64,000 bases of DNA from Pelagibacterium sp. 26DY04 (GCF_031202305.1 NZ_CP101731.1:3474501-3538500); one strand, 5' to 3'; positions 43,233 through 52,951 are shown, counted from the first letter of the stretch. Translations and numbers: made by a program. The notes: generated from the letters alone by a model not told the origin.

Positions 43233-44159
43233 ATGGAAATCCCCTTCGGCAGCTACCGCCACCGCTTCACGATCGGCAGCCAGCAGGCCGAAGCGACAAT
43301 CCGCATCACCTCGCGCCGCATGGTCAGCCGCCTTCTCGTCGATGGCGTCGAGGTCGATAGCGACGAGACGCCCTCCTCGGGCCAGGCGGCCATCCGCAAT
43401 CACACCCTCAAGGCCGCCCTCGCCGATGGCCGTACGCTCGAGGTCGAAGCCGGTTATGTGGGCTGGACCAGCGCCGGCATCCTCGCCCGCATCGATGGCG
43501 AAACGGTCCACGAAAGCCACCCTGGCAAAACGATCGCCTTCCCCGCCTCGGCGGCGCGCATGGCCACCATGCAGGTCGATGAAGACGCCCAACGCGCCAA
43601 CCGCCTCCCGGTCCTCATCGATATCGGTTTCGGCCTGATCTTTTTTATCGTCGGCTCCCTCGCCAACCTCACCACCGCCGCCGTGGTCGGCGCCATCCTG
43701 GGCATCGGCCTCCTGGTCGTCCAGCGCTTCGTCAAAGCCAATATCGTGGGCGGGCTTGCCCTGTTCGGCACGGTGATGCTGGCCATCTCGGCAATCTTCG
43801 CGCTCATCTTCGACGATGGCATCCTGGTGCAGTTGCGCACCAGCATCATCGGCAGTTTCACCGGGCTGCTCTTTGGCGCCGACGCGCTCTTTAATCGCGG
43901 CAATTGGCTGGGCCGTGGCATGGCCCGCTACATCCCTTTTTCCGGCATCGACCTGAAACGCCTCGCCACGGGCATGGCCGTTGTTTCCATCATCCTGGCC
44001 GTGCTCAACGTCGTCGTCGTGCTGCTGGCCAGCCAACAGTTCTGGCTCATCTACACCACCTTCCTCGACATCCCCCTGGTGATCATCGGCGTCTGGATCG
44101 TGATCTTTTTGTCCTATGGGAGAGGCAGCTCCGAGGGGGGCGACCAGAACCAGTCTTGA
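43233..44159 (+). CDS. membrane protein with YciB/IspZ-like septation domain
   Basis: The 308-residue protein has a cytoplasmic beta-rich N-terminal part (residues 1-120, EIPFGSYRHRFTIGSQQAEA) and a C-terminal block of five or six helices with VLIDIGFGLIFFIVGSLANL and ALFNRGNWLGRGMARYI, resembling the intracellular septation protein A family. The N-terminal extension is not part of standard YciB. Role in cell envelope is inferred. Confidence 0.7.
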   Translation: MEIPFGSYRHRFTIGSQQAEATIRITSRRMVSRLLVDGVEVDSDETPSSGQAAIRNHTLKAALADGRTLEVEAGYVGWTSAGILARIDGETVHESHPGKTIAFPASAARMATMQVDEDAQRANRLPVLIDIGFGLIFFIVGSLANLTTAAVVGAILGIGLLVVQRFVKANIVGGLALFGTVMLAISAIFALIFDDGILVQLRTSIIGSFTGLLFGADALFNRGNWLGRGMARYIPFSGIDLKRLATGMAVVSIILAVLNVVVVLLASQQFWLIYTTFLDIPLVIIGVWIVIFLSYGRGSSEGGDQNQS

Positions 44160-44257
44160 TATAGAGCGGAGCAAGCTGGCGTTCGCTGTCCGGCTGCGGG
44201 AAGCCTGGCTTCAACTCCGACCTATTGGAATTACACCACCACCACCCCACCAACGCC

Positions 44258-44291
44258 GTCATCCCGGCCTTGAGCCGGGATCCAGTACACT
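44258..44291. repeat. GTCATCCCGG-type palindromic repeat
   Basis: ATCCCGGCCTTGAGCCGGGAT with flanks GTC and CCAGTACACT is identical in core to copies at 48485-48518, 48955-48988 and 49419-49452. It lies between the YciB-like gene and lysA, whose 3' ends converge. Confidence 0.8.
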
Positions 44292-44355
44292 CAGCGCTTG
44301 AGCATACGCCGCAACGCTGCCCGCGCGCAGCACGAGTGCCGGATCGCTGCCAGGC

Positions 44356-45636
44356 CTAACCTTCTTCCCCCAGCCACTCCGGCACGCTATCCATCCCGAT
44401 CAGCGCGTCCACGCTCTGGCGCGGCCGCACAGCGTGCCAGCGCCCGCCTTCCACCAGAACCTCGGCGATCAGCGGCCGCGTGTTGTAGGTTCCGCTCATC
44501 ACGGCCCCGTACGCCCCCGCCGTCATGATCACCAGCCGGTCGCCCTCGGCGACATTGGCGATCTGCCGATCGAGCGCCAGATAGTCCCCGCTCTCGCACA
44601 CCGGCCCCACGATATCGGCCCGGATGGTCTTGGCGTCCGCGCCCGCCTCTTGGAGCGGCAGCACGTCGTGATGGGCCTCGTAAAGCGTGGGGCGAATGAG
44701 ATCGTTCATCGCCGCATCGACGATGACGAAGCTCTTCTTTTCCGTCTGCTTCACATATTCGACGCCCGTCACCAGCACCCCGGCATTGCCCGCGATCAGC
44801 CGCCCCGGCTCGATGATCAGCTTGCAGCCCAGTTCGGAAACCCGTGCCTTGACGATTTCCGCATAGGCCAGCGGATCGGGCGGCGCCGGCGCGTCGTGGC
44901 GATAGGGAATGCCCAACCCCCCGCCGACATCGACGTGATGGATATCGTGCCCCGCCGCCCGCAGCCGCCCCACCAGTTCGGCCATCAGCGCAAAGGCGTT
45001 ATCGAAGGGTTCGAGATCGACGATCTGGCTGCCGATATGCATATCGACGCCCACGGCCTTGAGATTGGCGCATTCGGCGATCCGGGCATAAACCGCCTCG
45101 GCCCGCGCATAGGGCACCCCGAACTTGTTCTCGCTCTTGCCCGTCGAAATCTTGGCGTGGGTCCTGGCATCGACATCGGGATTGACCCGCACCGACACCG
45201 GCGCCACCACCCCCATCTCCCCGGCCACCGCATTAAGCCGCTCGAGCTCGGGCTCGGATTCGAGATTGAAGCACAATATCCCCGCGTCCAGCCCCGCCCG
45301 CATCTCGGCCCGCGTCTTGGCAACGCCCGAAAAGATGATCTTGTCCGCCGAAATTCCAGCCCGCAGCGCCCGCTCGAGCTCCCCGCCCGACACCACGTCG
45401 ACCCCGATCCCTTCGCTCGCGGCGATCGCCAGCATCGCCTGGTTGGAATTGGCCTTCATGGCATAGGCGACCAGCGTATCGAGCCCCGCAAACGCCTCGC
45501 CCATCACCCTGATATGCCGCCGGAACGTCGCCCCGGAATAGCAATAGAACGGCGTCCCGATCTCATCGGCAATCGCAGCCAGCGCCACATCCTCGGCAAA
45601 CATCTCGCCGTCGCGATATTGAAAATGATGAACCAT
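44356..45636 (-). CDS. lysA: diaminopimelate decarboxylase
   Basis: The 426-residue fold-type III PLP enzyme carries VAYAMKANSNQAML with the Schiff-base Lys, the Gly-rich phosphate loop VDVGGGLGIPY, EPGRLIAGNAGVL and the C-terminal CESGDYLALDR with the catalytic Cys. It makes lysine from meso-diaminopimelate. In related genomes lysA lies behind argH and a short lipoprotein gene; here the gap to argH holds repeats and no such gene. Confidence 0.96.
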   Translation of the reverse strand: MVHHFQYRDGEMFAEDVALAAIADEIGTPFYCYSGATFRRHIRVMGEAFAGLDTLVAYAMKANSNQAMLAIAASEGIGVDVVSGGELERALRAGISADKIIFSGVAKTRAEMRAGLDAGILCFNLESEPELERLNAVAGEMGVVAPVSVRVNPDVDARTHAKISTGKSENKFGVPYARAEAVYARIAECANLKAVGVDMHIGSQIVDLEPFDNAFALMAELVGRLRAAGHDIHHVDVGGGLGIPYRHDAPAPPDPLAYAEIVKARVSELGCKLIIEPGRLIAGNAGVLVTGVEYVKQTEKKSFVIVDAAMNDLIRPTLYEAHHDVLPLQEAGADAKTIRADIVGPVCESGDYLALDRQIANVAEGDRLVIMTAGAYGAVMSGTYNTRPLIAEVLVEGGRWHAVRPRQSVDALIGMDSVPEWLGEEG

Positions 45637-46282
45637 CAGAACGCGCCTCGATTTGCCAACACTGAAGTGGACCGCAACCTCAGCGCCCCCCTCGCGGGAG
45701 AGGCGAGCCTGTTTTGCAACCCCAAAGATCCTGCCGAAATGCCGCCACGGGCTGCCCTTCTCCCCTTGAGGGAGAAGGTGGCCGCGAAGCGGTCGGAAGA
45801 GGGGTGCTCAGCGCCCCCACGTCCACCACTGTAGGTGTGCAGCCTCAGCGCCCCCATCATCCGCCCCTTCGGGGCACCTTCTCCCCCAAGGGGAGAAGGG
45901 CGGGTTACCGCAAACGCTTGAGTGCAGATTCCAAGGCACGCAAAGAGAGCCCCCCTCTCCCCTGGTGGGAGAGGGGATGGGGGTGAGGGGGGCGCTGAGC
46001 TAGCCAGGATCATCACAGCCGGAGTGCCCATCACGCCCCCAGCCTTTCCCTCCAGGAGAGAAAAGGGCTCTTTTGGCAAGGACTGAGGTTCAGCAGCATC
46101 GCTGCCACACGCTACCCTTCTCCCCTGGTGGGAGACTTCGAGCCGTCCTTTGGCCAATCGTGCCTGTGGCACGATTGGAGGCGAGAAGGCCATGAAAGCT
46201 ACGCTCGAATGGCAGGCTCGCGAAGCGAGACGGATGAGGGGGGCGCTGAGCCTGCTAGGTGCACCGCCGCTAACGATTTCCA
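45637..46282. repeat. 646-bp repeat-filled gap between argH and lysA
   Basis: No gene is seen. Hairpins include CCTTCTCCCCTTGAGGGAGAAGG near 45759 (compact, about 23 bp), its relative near 45880-45898 and the CCCTCTCCCCTGGTGGGAGAGGG unit near 45955. Copy B of the larger element runs inverted at 46115-46245 and includes a hairpin AATCGTGCC/GGCACGATT. These are the same family as at 7208-7534 and 58222-58520. Confidence 0.8.
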
Positions 46283-47665
46283 TCACGCCCCCAGCCTCTC
46301 GCGCCAGCCCACCGCCTGCGCCTTCACATTCGCCGGCGCCGTCCCGCCAAAACTCGTGCGCGACTTGACGGAATTGTCCACCCCCAGCACCTTGAACACC
46401 TGGGAAGTGATCCGCTCGTCGATCTCCTTGAAGTCCTCGATGGTCAGCCCCTCGAGCCCGCACCCCTTGGCTTCCGCCGCCGCCACCGCGCGTCCGGTGA
46501 TGTGGTGTGCATCGCGGAACGGCACATTGGCTGCGCGCACCAGCCAGTCGGCGAGGTCCGTCGCGGTCGAGAACCCGGCCCCCGCCGCCTGCGCCATCGT
46601 CTCGCGATTGACGGAAAGATCGCTCATCATCCCGGTCATCGCCGCCAGCGAGAGCGAGAAATTGTCCAGCGCATCGAAAGCGATTTCCTTGTCTTCCTGC
46701 ATGTCCTTCGAATAGGCCAGCGGCAGCCCCTTCATCACCATCAGGAGCGACGAGAACGCCGCGAAGATCCGCCCCACCTTGGCCCGGATCAGTTCCGCCG
46801 CATCCGGATTGCGCTTTTGCGGCATGATCGAGGAGCCGGTCGAGAACTTGTCGGAAAGCCGCACAAACGCGAACTGCGCCGACGACCAGATCACCAGTTC
46901 CTCGGAAAGCCGCGACAGGTGCATGGCCGAAATCGAACACGCCGAAAGCGTCTCCAAAATGAAATCGCGATCCGACACCGCATCGAGCGAATTGCCCATC
47001 GGCCGGTCGAACCCCAGCGCCTTTGCCGTCATCTCCCGATCGATGGGAAACGAGGTGCCCGCCAGCGCCGCCGCCCCCAGCGGGCTTTCGTTCAAGCGCT
47101 TGCGGGCATCGAGCAGCCGCCCCTTGTCGCGGTCGAGCATTTCCACATAGGCGAGCAGATGGTGTCCGAAGGTCACCGGCTGGGCGCTTTGCAGATGGGT
47201 GAAGCCCGGCATCACGGTCGCGGCCTCGGCCTCGGCCTTTTCCGCCATCACCCGCTGCAGCGTCTCGATCTGGGCCGCCAGCATGTCGAGCGCGTCGCGC
47301 ACATAGAGCCGGAAATCGGTGGCCACCTGGTCGTTGCGCGAGCGCGCCGTGTGCAGCCGCCCGGCCGGTTCCCCGATCAGTTCCCTGAGCCGGCTTTCCA
47401 CATTCATGTGGATGTCTTCGAGCGCTCGCGAGAAGGTGAAGTCACCGCTCTCGATTTCGCCGCGCACGGTCTCTAGACCGGCAATGATCGCGTCCCTATC
47501 GTCGCGCGTCAGAATGCCGGCTACCTCGAGCATCGTCGCATGGGCTATGGACCCGGCGATGTCTTGTTTGTAGAGGCGTTTGTCGAAGCCGATCGAAGCG
47601 TTGATCTCTTCCATGATGGCGTCGGGGCCGGACGCGAAACGGCCTCCCCACATGCGGTTGCTCAT
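46283..47665 (-). CDS. argH: argininosuccinate lyase
   Basis: ATG 47665 gives 460 residues ([20 protein letters not shown]). The fumarase/aspartase signature [12 protein letters not shown] holds the catalytic Ser loop; [19 protein letters not shown] and [14 protein letters not shown] are the other active-site regions. It splits argininosuccinate into arginine and fumarate. Divergent from tlpA with a 29-bp gap. Confidence 0.96.
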   Translation of the reverse strand: MSNRMWGGRFASGPDAIMEEINASIGFDKRLYKQDIAGSIAHATMLEVAGILTRDDRDAIIAGLETVRGEIESGDFTFSRALEDIHMNVESRLRELIGEPAGRLHTARSRNDQVATDFRLYVRDALDMLAAQIETLQRVMAEKAEAEAATVMPGFTHLQSAQPVTFGHHLLAYVEMLDRDKGRLLDARKRLNESPLGAAALAGTSFPIDREMTAKALGFDRPMGNSLDAVSDRDFILETLSACSISAMHLSRLSEELVIWSSAQFAFVRLSDKFSTGSSIMPQKRNPDAAELIRAKVGRIFAAFSSLLMVMKGLPLAYSKDMQEDKEIAFDALDNFSLSLAAMTGMMSDLSVNRETMAQAAGAGFSTATDLADWLVRAANVPFRDAHHITGRAVAAAEAKGCGLEGLTIEDFKEIDERITSQVFKVLGVDNSVKSRTSFGGTAPANVKAQAVGWRERLGA

Positions 47666-47694
47666 CGGCGCCTCTAAACTATGCGAGAGTGGAT

Positions 47695-48342
47695 ATGGAC
47701 AAGGACGAAAAGCGAAAATCGGCACGCCCCGTAATCCTGGGCACGGGCCTTTTCGCAGCGGCGCTAGGTATAGCGGGGGCGGTCTGGCTTAGCAATGGCG
47801 GCGCTGTCGCAAGCACCTGTCCGGTCCGCGCCGATGCCGCCCAGGCCATCGACGATGCCGCCACCGGCGAACTCGCCGCCCTCCTGCCCTCATCCCAATG
47901 GCGCGACTATTCCGATATCGCCTTCCAGGATGCCGATGGCAATCCGGTGACCCTCGCCGATTTCGCCGGCAAGAAGCTGCTCATCAATTTCTGGGCCACC
48001 TGGTGCGCCCCCTGCCGCGAGGAAATGCCGTTCCTCGATGCGCTTCAAGCCCGATATGGCGGGGACGATTTCGAAGTCGTCGCCATCAGCCTCGATATCG
48101 GCTCGGACGGCCCGGACGCCGCCGCCCAATTCCTCGATGAAATCGGCGCCGAAAACCTCGCGCTCTATGCCGACCCCAGCTACGAGCTTTTCGAGCGCCT
48201 GCGCAACGAAGCGGTGACCCTTGGCCTCCCGGCCACGGTTCTTGTCGACGACCAGGGCTGCGAAATCGCCGTCCTCCAGGGTCCCGCCCACTGGGACACC
48301 CCCGACGGCCACCGCGTCGTGGAAACGCTGCTGGAGATCTAG
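47695..48342 (+). CDS. tlpA: TlpA-family thiol-disulfide oxidoreductase
   Basis: ATG 47695 gives 215 residues (GTG 47689 also in frame). An N-terminal anchor (residues 13-34) precedes a thioredoxin domain with [15 protein letters not shown]104 and C107 form the active pair. A further Cys42 lies outside the motif. TlpA reduces copper chaperone and cytochrome oxidase thiols in the periplasm. Divergence from argH matches rhizobia. Confidence 0.92.
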   Translation: MDKDEKRKSARPVILGTGLFAAALGIAGAVWLSNGGAVASTCPVRADAAQAIDDAATGELAALLPSSQWRDYSDIAFQDADGNPVTLADFAGKKLLINFWATWCAPCREEMPFLDALQARYGGDDFEVVAISLDIGSDGPDAAAQFLDEIGAENLALYADPSYELFERLRNEAVTLGLPATVLVDDQGCEIAVLQGPAHWDTPDGHRVVETLLEI

Positions 48343-49706
48343 CCAGGACTATTCCCGCCCAACTCTCCACCCTCAGCCTGCAATGTCCTGGGCTGCCCTT
48401 CGCTTCCCCACCGCGTCACCCCGGGCTCGGCCCGACGCCAGGTATGCGCGCCGCTCTCTCTTACCGCCGCACCTGCCCCCCACCGTCATCCCGGCCTTGA
48501 GCCGGGATCCAGTACACTCCAGTGCACAAAGCACGAGCCTCATCGCCGCCGTTTACTGGATTCCGGGTCTCCACCCGGGCTGACCATGGGCTGAGCGAGC
48601 CCCGCCGCCCATCATTACCCCAGCCTGTCATTCCGGGGCTCGTCCCCGGAATTCAGCGGCAGCCTTTGCAGAACACCTAGGGGCACCAGCAGCCTCGCCC
48701 CTCCCCTCGTCGTCTTCGGGCTTGACCCGGAGACCCGCAAGACCTCCACGCCCTCAGCAGAAGTGTGTTTCCCACTCACTCCTCCCGCACCCACGGCAGC
48801 GCTGCGGATAGTCGGGTCAAGCCCGACAATAACGAAGGTAAAGGCAGGGGAACCCAGCCTCACCCATTCTCTCCCGTGTCACCCCGGGCTCGTCCCGGGG
48901 TAAGGTATGCGCGCCACTCTCGGCTCTTACCGCCGCACCTGCCCCACCCCCACTGTCATCCCGGCCTTGAGCCGGGATCCAGTACACTTCAGCGCACAAA
49001 GTACGAGCTTCATCGCACCAGGAATAAATCCCGAAATGACAGGGCTTGTGTATGGCACCTCATTGCTCTCCTTCCCCACCGTGTCACCCCGGCTCGACCC
49101 GGGGCCGGGTATGCGCGCCGCCCTGCGCTCTTGCCGCAGCACCTGCCCCACTCCTCCTCGTCTTCGTGCCTGGACTTGATCCGGGGATTGACCCGGAGAC
49201 CCGCAAGGTTCCCACACCCCCAGCAGAAGCGTGTTTCCCGGCCTCTCCCGCACCATACGCAGCCTTGCAGATTGTCAGGGCCGAGCGCGACAATATCGAA
49301 GGTAAAGGCAGGGGAACCCAGCCTCACCCATTCTCTCCCGTGTCACCCCGGGCTCGTCCCGGGGTAAGGTATGCGCGCCGCCCTCCGCTCTTACCGCCAC
49401 ACCTGCCCCACCCCCACCGTCATCCCGGCCTTGAGCCGGGATCCAGTACACTCCAGCGCACAAAGCACGAGCTTCATCGCACCGGGAATAAATCCCGAAA
49501 TGACAGGGCTTGTGCATGGCACCTCATTGCCCTCCTCCCCCACCGCGTCACCCCGGGCTCGTCCCGGGGCAAGGTATGCGCGCCACTCTCGGCTCTTACC
49601 GCCGCACCTGCCCCACTCCTCCTCGTCTTCGTGCCTGGACTTGATTCGGGGATTTACCCGCAAACCCCCAAGGCCTCCACACCGCAGCCCCCGCGAAGAA
49701 CCAAAC
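48343..49706. repeat. 1.36-kb tandem and interspersed repeat region
   Basis: No gene is credible. A unit of about 464 bp is present twice with near identity (from about 48870 and 49333), plus a more degenerate copy from about 48406. Each unit holds the GTCATCCCGG palindrome (48485, 48955, 49419), a hairpin ACCCCGGGCTCGTCCCGGGGT type, and a spacer GCGCGCC with C-rich sequence. At 48706-48840 there is an inverted-repeat element with arms CTTCGGGCTTGACCCG and CGGGTCAAGCCCG; it recurs at 53779-53911. A 36-bp palindrome is at 48626-48664. Confidence 0.85.
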
Positions 49707-50900
49707 CTATCCCCGCCCCAACACCCGCTTGATCGCCCGCTTGCCTCGCGCCACGGCATCGATGCCCGCCACCAGCGTCCGCGTCGTCATCCCCGCCGGC
49801 CCCACCACCAGCGTGCCCATGGTCCGCGTCTCGCCCCAGAGCCCGCCGATCACATGCCCGTCAACGGTCGTCGCCGCATCCATGCGCTCGTACCGGTCCC
49901 CGGCAAAAAACGCCTCGATCACCATGTATTCGAGCGCCATCCCCGGCCCGAACTTGCGGTAACGCTCATCGAACGCGCATTTGGGCGTAAACAGCGTAGC
50001 CCCCGCCGCGATATTGACCGAAACCGCGATCGGCATCCCATCGAGCAGCAGGCTATCGACCGAAGCCAGCCCCTGCCCGGCCCCACGCCCGCCAAAAGCC
50101 CGGCGCGCAAAATCCGCATCGGCCGGACACGAGAGCAGCGCCGTCCCGCGTTTCCCTTTCCAGCCCGCCGCCTCGATAGCTAGGAAGTCCTCGACCCGCT
50201 GCGCGACCGGCGCGGGCTCGTTCACCCGCTCGAACCGCACCTCGCCCTCCTTGGCGAGCCGGCGCAGATTGCGCTCGATGTCCTTGGCGCGTTTCCTGCC
50301 GATCACCCCCGCCACATGCCCGGCGAAATCCCCCGCCGCCCGCGTCAGCACGGGGCGCCGATAGGTCGCCGCCATGCCCAGTTCGAGCCCCAGCCGCCGC
50401 GCCTTGGTGCGCGCCATCTCGATGAACGCGCTCTCGGCCGCAACATGGGGAAACACCCAATGGCGCGGCAATCCGGGTGCCTGTGCCATGACGCCGAACA
50501 GCCCCATCATCGCCAATTGCGCATGCTCACGCGCCACAAGCGGGGTTCCGGCCACCTGATAGATATTGAGCGCCACTTTGCCCACGCCCATCGCTCCGGC
50601 CCCGCGCACCCGGAACGGCAACAGCCCGATCAATTGGTCACTGCCATGCCGGTAGAGCGCCAGCGCCCTCAGCCCGACCTCGGCCCCGAACGCATCAAGC
50701 CCGGCCAGCACCATCTGCCGGCTCAGCCAGGGATTGTCCTCGAGCGCATCGGAGGCCAGCCCATCCCACTGCTCCGCATCGATGGATCTGAGCCCTGTCG
50801 CATCCAGCATCTCGACCCGGCAGGGCAGCATCAGCTCGGCCGGCCGCTGCCAGGCCAGCGCGCCCACAAGGCTCATCGCCGCATCGGCAAATTCGATCAT
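49707..50900 (-). CDS. GNAT-fold acyltransferase (BioF2/CelD-like)
   Basis: ATG 50900 with GGGAG upstream gives 397 residues; ATG 50939, 50972 and earlier are alternatives. The pattern of an N-terminal GNAT half (WDGLASDALEDNPWLSRQMV) and C-terminal half (VEDFLAIEAAGWKGKRGTAL, then MALEYMVIEAFFA) is that of the BioF2-like/FemAB-related acetyltransferase_6 family, linked with polysaccharide or cell-surface modification. No exopolysaccharide genes are nearby. Substrate unknown. Confidence 0.75.
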   Translation of the reverse strand: MIEFADAAMSLVGALAWQRPAELMLPCRVEMLDATGLRSIDAEQWDGLASDALEDNPWLSRQMVLAGLDAFGAEVGLRALALYRHGSDQLIGLLPFRVRGAGAMGVGKVALNIYQVAGTPLVAREHAQLAMMGLFGVMAQAPGLPRHWVFPHVAAESAFIEMARTKARRLGLELGMAATYRRPVLTRAAGDFAGHVAGVIGRKRAKDIERNLRRLAKEGEVRFERVNEPAPVAQRVEDFLAIEAAGWKGKRGTALLSCPADADFARRAFGGRGAGQGLASVDSLLLDGMPIAVSVNIAAGATLFTPKCAFDERYRKFGPGMALEYMVIEAFFAGDRYERMDAATTVDGHVIGGLWGETRTMGTLVVGPAGMTTRTLVAGIDAVARGKRAIKRVLGRG

Positions 50901-51009
50901 GCGATACGAGACTCCCGGCTTCCGCACCGCAGCGACCATGCCACAACCGCCCGCGCTTTGGCGGGATGACATCGCAACATGTTTAATGGGCTTTTGTCGC
51001 CGGACGCGT

Positions 51010-51201
51010 TCACGCCGTCCGATCGACCCTGCCGTCATCGGCCATCGCAATGGGCTCGGGCGCATCGAGCCGCTCGATCGCCTGCCGGATCATCACCTCG
51101 CCCCGGTGCTTGGCCACCAGCGCCCCGCGTGCTTCCAGGCTCTGCGCTTCCACGCTCGCCAGCCGGTGGATCACGATCGTGGGCGAGTGCTGGATGAGCA
51201 T
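51010..51201 (-). CDS. possible small protein, 63 residues
   Basis: The frame begins at ATG 51201, only 3 bp after the stop of the YjfB-type gene, and encodes a soluble basic-acidic protein (HRLASVEAQSLEARGALVAK, no motif). Close coupling to the upstream gene favours translation; no clear ribosome site of its own and no recognised family argue against. Treat as tentative. Confidence 0.35.
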   Translation of the reverse strand: MLIQHSPTIVIHRLASVEAQSLEARGALVAKHRGEVMIRQAIERLDAPEPIAMADDGRVDRTA

Positions 51202-51204
51202 GGA

Positions 51205-51393
51205 TTACGCGCTCTTGTCGACCCGCGTCCCCATCCCGGCCGGCGCCGGAGGCGGCGCGCTTTCCACCGCCTGGGTCAGCATGTTGACCAGGTTCATCTC
51301 CATCTGGTGCTGCTGCTTGACCATGAGGATCTGCGCGGTGTGCTGGGTCTGGGCGCTCTGCATGGCGACTGCCGTGGCTGCGATATCGCTCAT
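51205..51393 (-). CDS. putative motility protein, YjfB family
   Basis: The 62-residue protein (MSDIAATAVAMQSAQTQHTA, then MNLVNMLTQAVESAPPPAP) matches the small YjfB-type family of unknown role, often linked to flagellar genes. It is Gln/Met-rich and helical, with a Pro-rich end. A GGAGCCGG site lies upstream. No flagellar gene is in the window. Confidence 0.72.
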   Translation of the reverse strand: MSDIAATAVAMQSAQTQHTAQILMVKQQHQMEMNLVNMLTQAVESAPPPAPAGMGTRVDKSA

Positions 51394-51457
51394 CTGGACC
51401 GGCTCCTTCCCGCGTTCTGCGTATCGCCGGACCTAGCGAAAAATCCCTTACCGCCCG

Positions 51458-52138
51458 TTAACCGCCCCAGACCGGCACTTCCCGCCGCTTGAACACAACG
51501 ACCAGCAGCGCTCCCGCCGCCACCCCGCCGATATGGGCCCACCAGGCCACCCCGTCCTCGCCACCCATGGCGACGTAAAAGAGTTGCATCCCGATCCACG
51601 CTCCCAGCACCGCCCAGGCCGGCAGCGCCAGGGGAAAGGTGATGATCAGCCGGTTGAGCACGAACACCCGCACGCGCGGGTAGAGCACCAGATAGGCCCC
51701 GATCACCCCCGCCACCGCGCCCGAAGCCCCCACCAGCGGCCCATAACTTTCGAGGTTGAGCCACAGATGCGCCAGACCCGACAGCACCCCGCACAAAAGA
51801 TAAAAGACGAGATAGCGAAAATGCCCCATGGCATCTTCCACATTGTCCCCGAACACCCAGAGAAACAGCATGTTGGTCAGAAGATGCAGCCAGTCCGCAT
51901 GGAGGAACATATAGGTGACAACCCCGGTCTGGTCCGGCAGCCACGCCGCCGGCCCATCGACCGACCCGGTCACCACCACCGGGATCATCCCATAGGTGAT
52001 ATGCGCCTGGTAAAGCCCCTCTGGCCCGCCCGCGACCTGCAGCAAGAACACCAATACGGTCACCCCCAGCAGCCCGTAATTGACGAAGGGAAACTCGATA
52101 TGGGCGATCTTGTTGCTGTCATAGAGCGGCAGGAACAT
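51458..52138 (-). CDS. rhomboid-family intramembrane serine protease
   Basis: The 226-residue protein has six predicted helices. The catalytic dyad is Ser139 in GASGAVAG and His203 in AHIGG; HLLTNMLFLWVFGDNVED is the family's conserved second-helix stretch. It cleaves membrane proteins within the bilayer. It is followed upstream by the isochorismatase-like gene on the same strand, 64 bp away. Confidence 0.93.
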   Translation of the reverse strand: MFLPLYDSNKIAHIEFPFVNYGLLGVTVLVFLLQVAGGPEGLYQAHITYGMIPVVVTGSVDGPAAWLPDQTGVVTYMFLHADWLHLLTNMLFLWVFGDNVEDAMGHFRYLVFYLLCGVLSGLAHLWLNLESYGPLVGASGAVAGVIGAYLVLYPRVRVFVLNRLIITFPLALPAWAVLGAWIGMQLFYVAMGGEDGVAWWAHIGGVAAGALLVVVFKRREVPVWGG

Positions 52139-52202
52139 GGGGCCTCCTGGGGTCCGAGCCAGCCACTCAACATCATTTCGCTGCCCGAGGCGAGCCTTTC
52201 GA

Positions 52203-52835
52203 TCAGCGCGTCATCGCCGCCGTGATCCCGGCCACATCGGTCATGATCGCATCGCCCATATACGCGATATTGGCAAGGCTGCGTTCCCCGGCTTCCTTGT
52301 GCCCCGATCCGCAGGCGTCCTCGACCACGACCGGCAAAAGGCACAGATCCGCCCCATGCCGCACCGAGGGCTCGATGCCGATTTCGGTCGCCACCCCGCA
52401 GATGGCAAAGCCGGTCAGCCCGCGGTCGCGCAGGATGATCGAAAGCGGCGTCCCCTCGAAGGCCGAAAAGGTGATCTTGTCGAGCACCGCTTCGTTCTCC
52501 CGCGGCGCCAGCTCTGGAACGATCTCGAAACCGGGGGAGCCGCGCAGGAACCAGGGCTGGACCTCATCGGGGCTCGATTTGCGCTGCCAGGCCATCGCCT
52601 GGCGCAACTGATAGATCCCCATCAATTCCCTAGGCATCGAAAGGTGCCGCAGGAAGATCACCGGAAAGCCATTGCTCCGCGCCGCCTCCAGCACCGTCCC
52701 CACCCGCTCGACCACCGCGCCCCCGTCACCAAGCTGGCGCACGATCCCCACCTGCATGTCATAGACCACCAGCGCCATGCGCTCGGGCCGGCAGAGATCG
52801 CCCAGCGATAGGGGAATGTCGGGATGATTGGTCAT
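52203..52835 (-). CDS. isochorismatase-fold hydrolase lacking the usual Cys
   Basis: ATG 52835, eight bases after AGGAGG, gives 210 residues (ATG 52841 is too near that site). Asp in ALVVYDMQ and Lys in DKITFSAFEGT match the family. The block GVATEIGIEPSVRHG has Gly where cysteine hydrolases (nicotinamidase, N-carbamoylsarcosine amidase) carry the nucleophile, as in true isochorismatases such as PhzD and EntB. Substrate unknown; no chorismate genes nearby. Confidence 0.82.
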   Translation of the reverse strand: MTNHPDIPLSLGDLCRPERMALVVYDMQVGIVRQLGDGGAVVERVGTVLEAARSNGFPVIFLRHLSMPRELMGIYQLRQAMAWQRKSSPDEVQPWFLRGSPGFEIVPELAPRENEAVLDKITFSAFEGTPLSIILRDRGLTGFAICGVATEIGIEPSVRHGADLCLLPVVVEDACGSGHKEAGERSLANIAYMGDAIMTDVAGITAAMTR

Positions 52836-52897
52836 GGCCATGTCCTCCTGCTCGCCACCTGCTTAAAAGCAATTGACGACAGAGATATGGCCCCACG

Positions 52898-52924
52898 AAA
52901 AAGGGCCCGGCAACCGCCGGGCCC
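52898..52924 (-). terminator. rho-independent terminator after the outer membrane protein gene
   Basis: GGGCCCGGC (52903-52911) and GCCGGGCCC (52916-52924) pair perfectly around a 4-base loop; on the minus strand five T follow (52902-52898). It lies 28 bp beyond the stop at 52952. Confidence 0.92.
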
Positions 52925-52951
52925 TATCATTTCCGCTAAACGGGACCGCTT

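Noticed and set aside
45636-46940. Long minus-strand frame across the argH-lysA gap
   Set aside because: It runs from inside argH in another frame through the repeats; no start signal and composition like repeat translation.
48343-49706. Possible CRISPR array
   Set aside because: Repeats are long (hundreds of bp), palindromic and unevenly spaced, with no short regular spacers and no cas genes.
48343-49706. Overlapping 60-230 codon frames in the tandem-repeat gap
   Set aside because: Frames exist on both strands in all registers and translate the repeat (Pro/Arg/His-rich), with no ribosome sites.
51436-51465. CtrA-like site TTAC-N6-TTAA before the YjfB-type gene
   Set aside because: Spacing and first half-site deviate from TTAA-N7-TTAA and it lies downstream of the gene on its strand.
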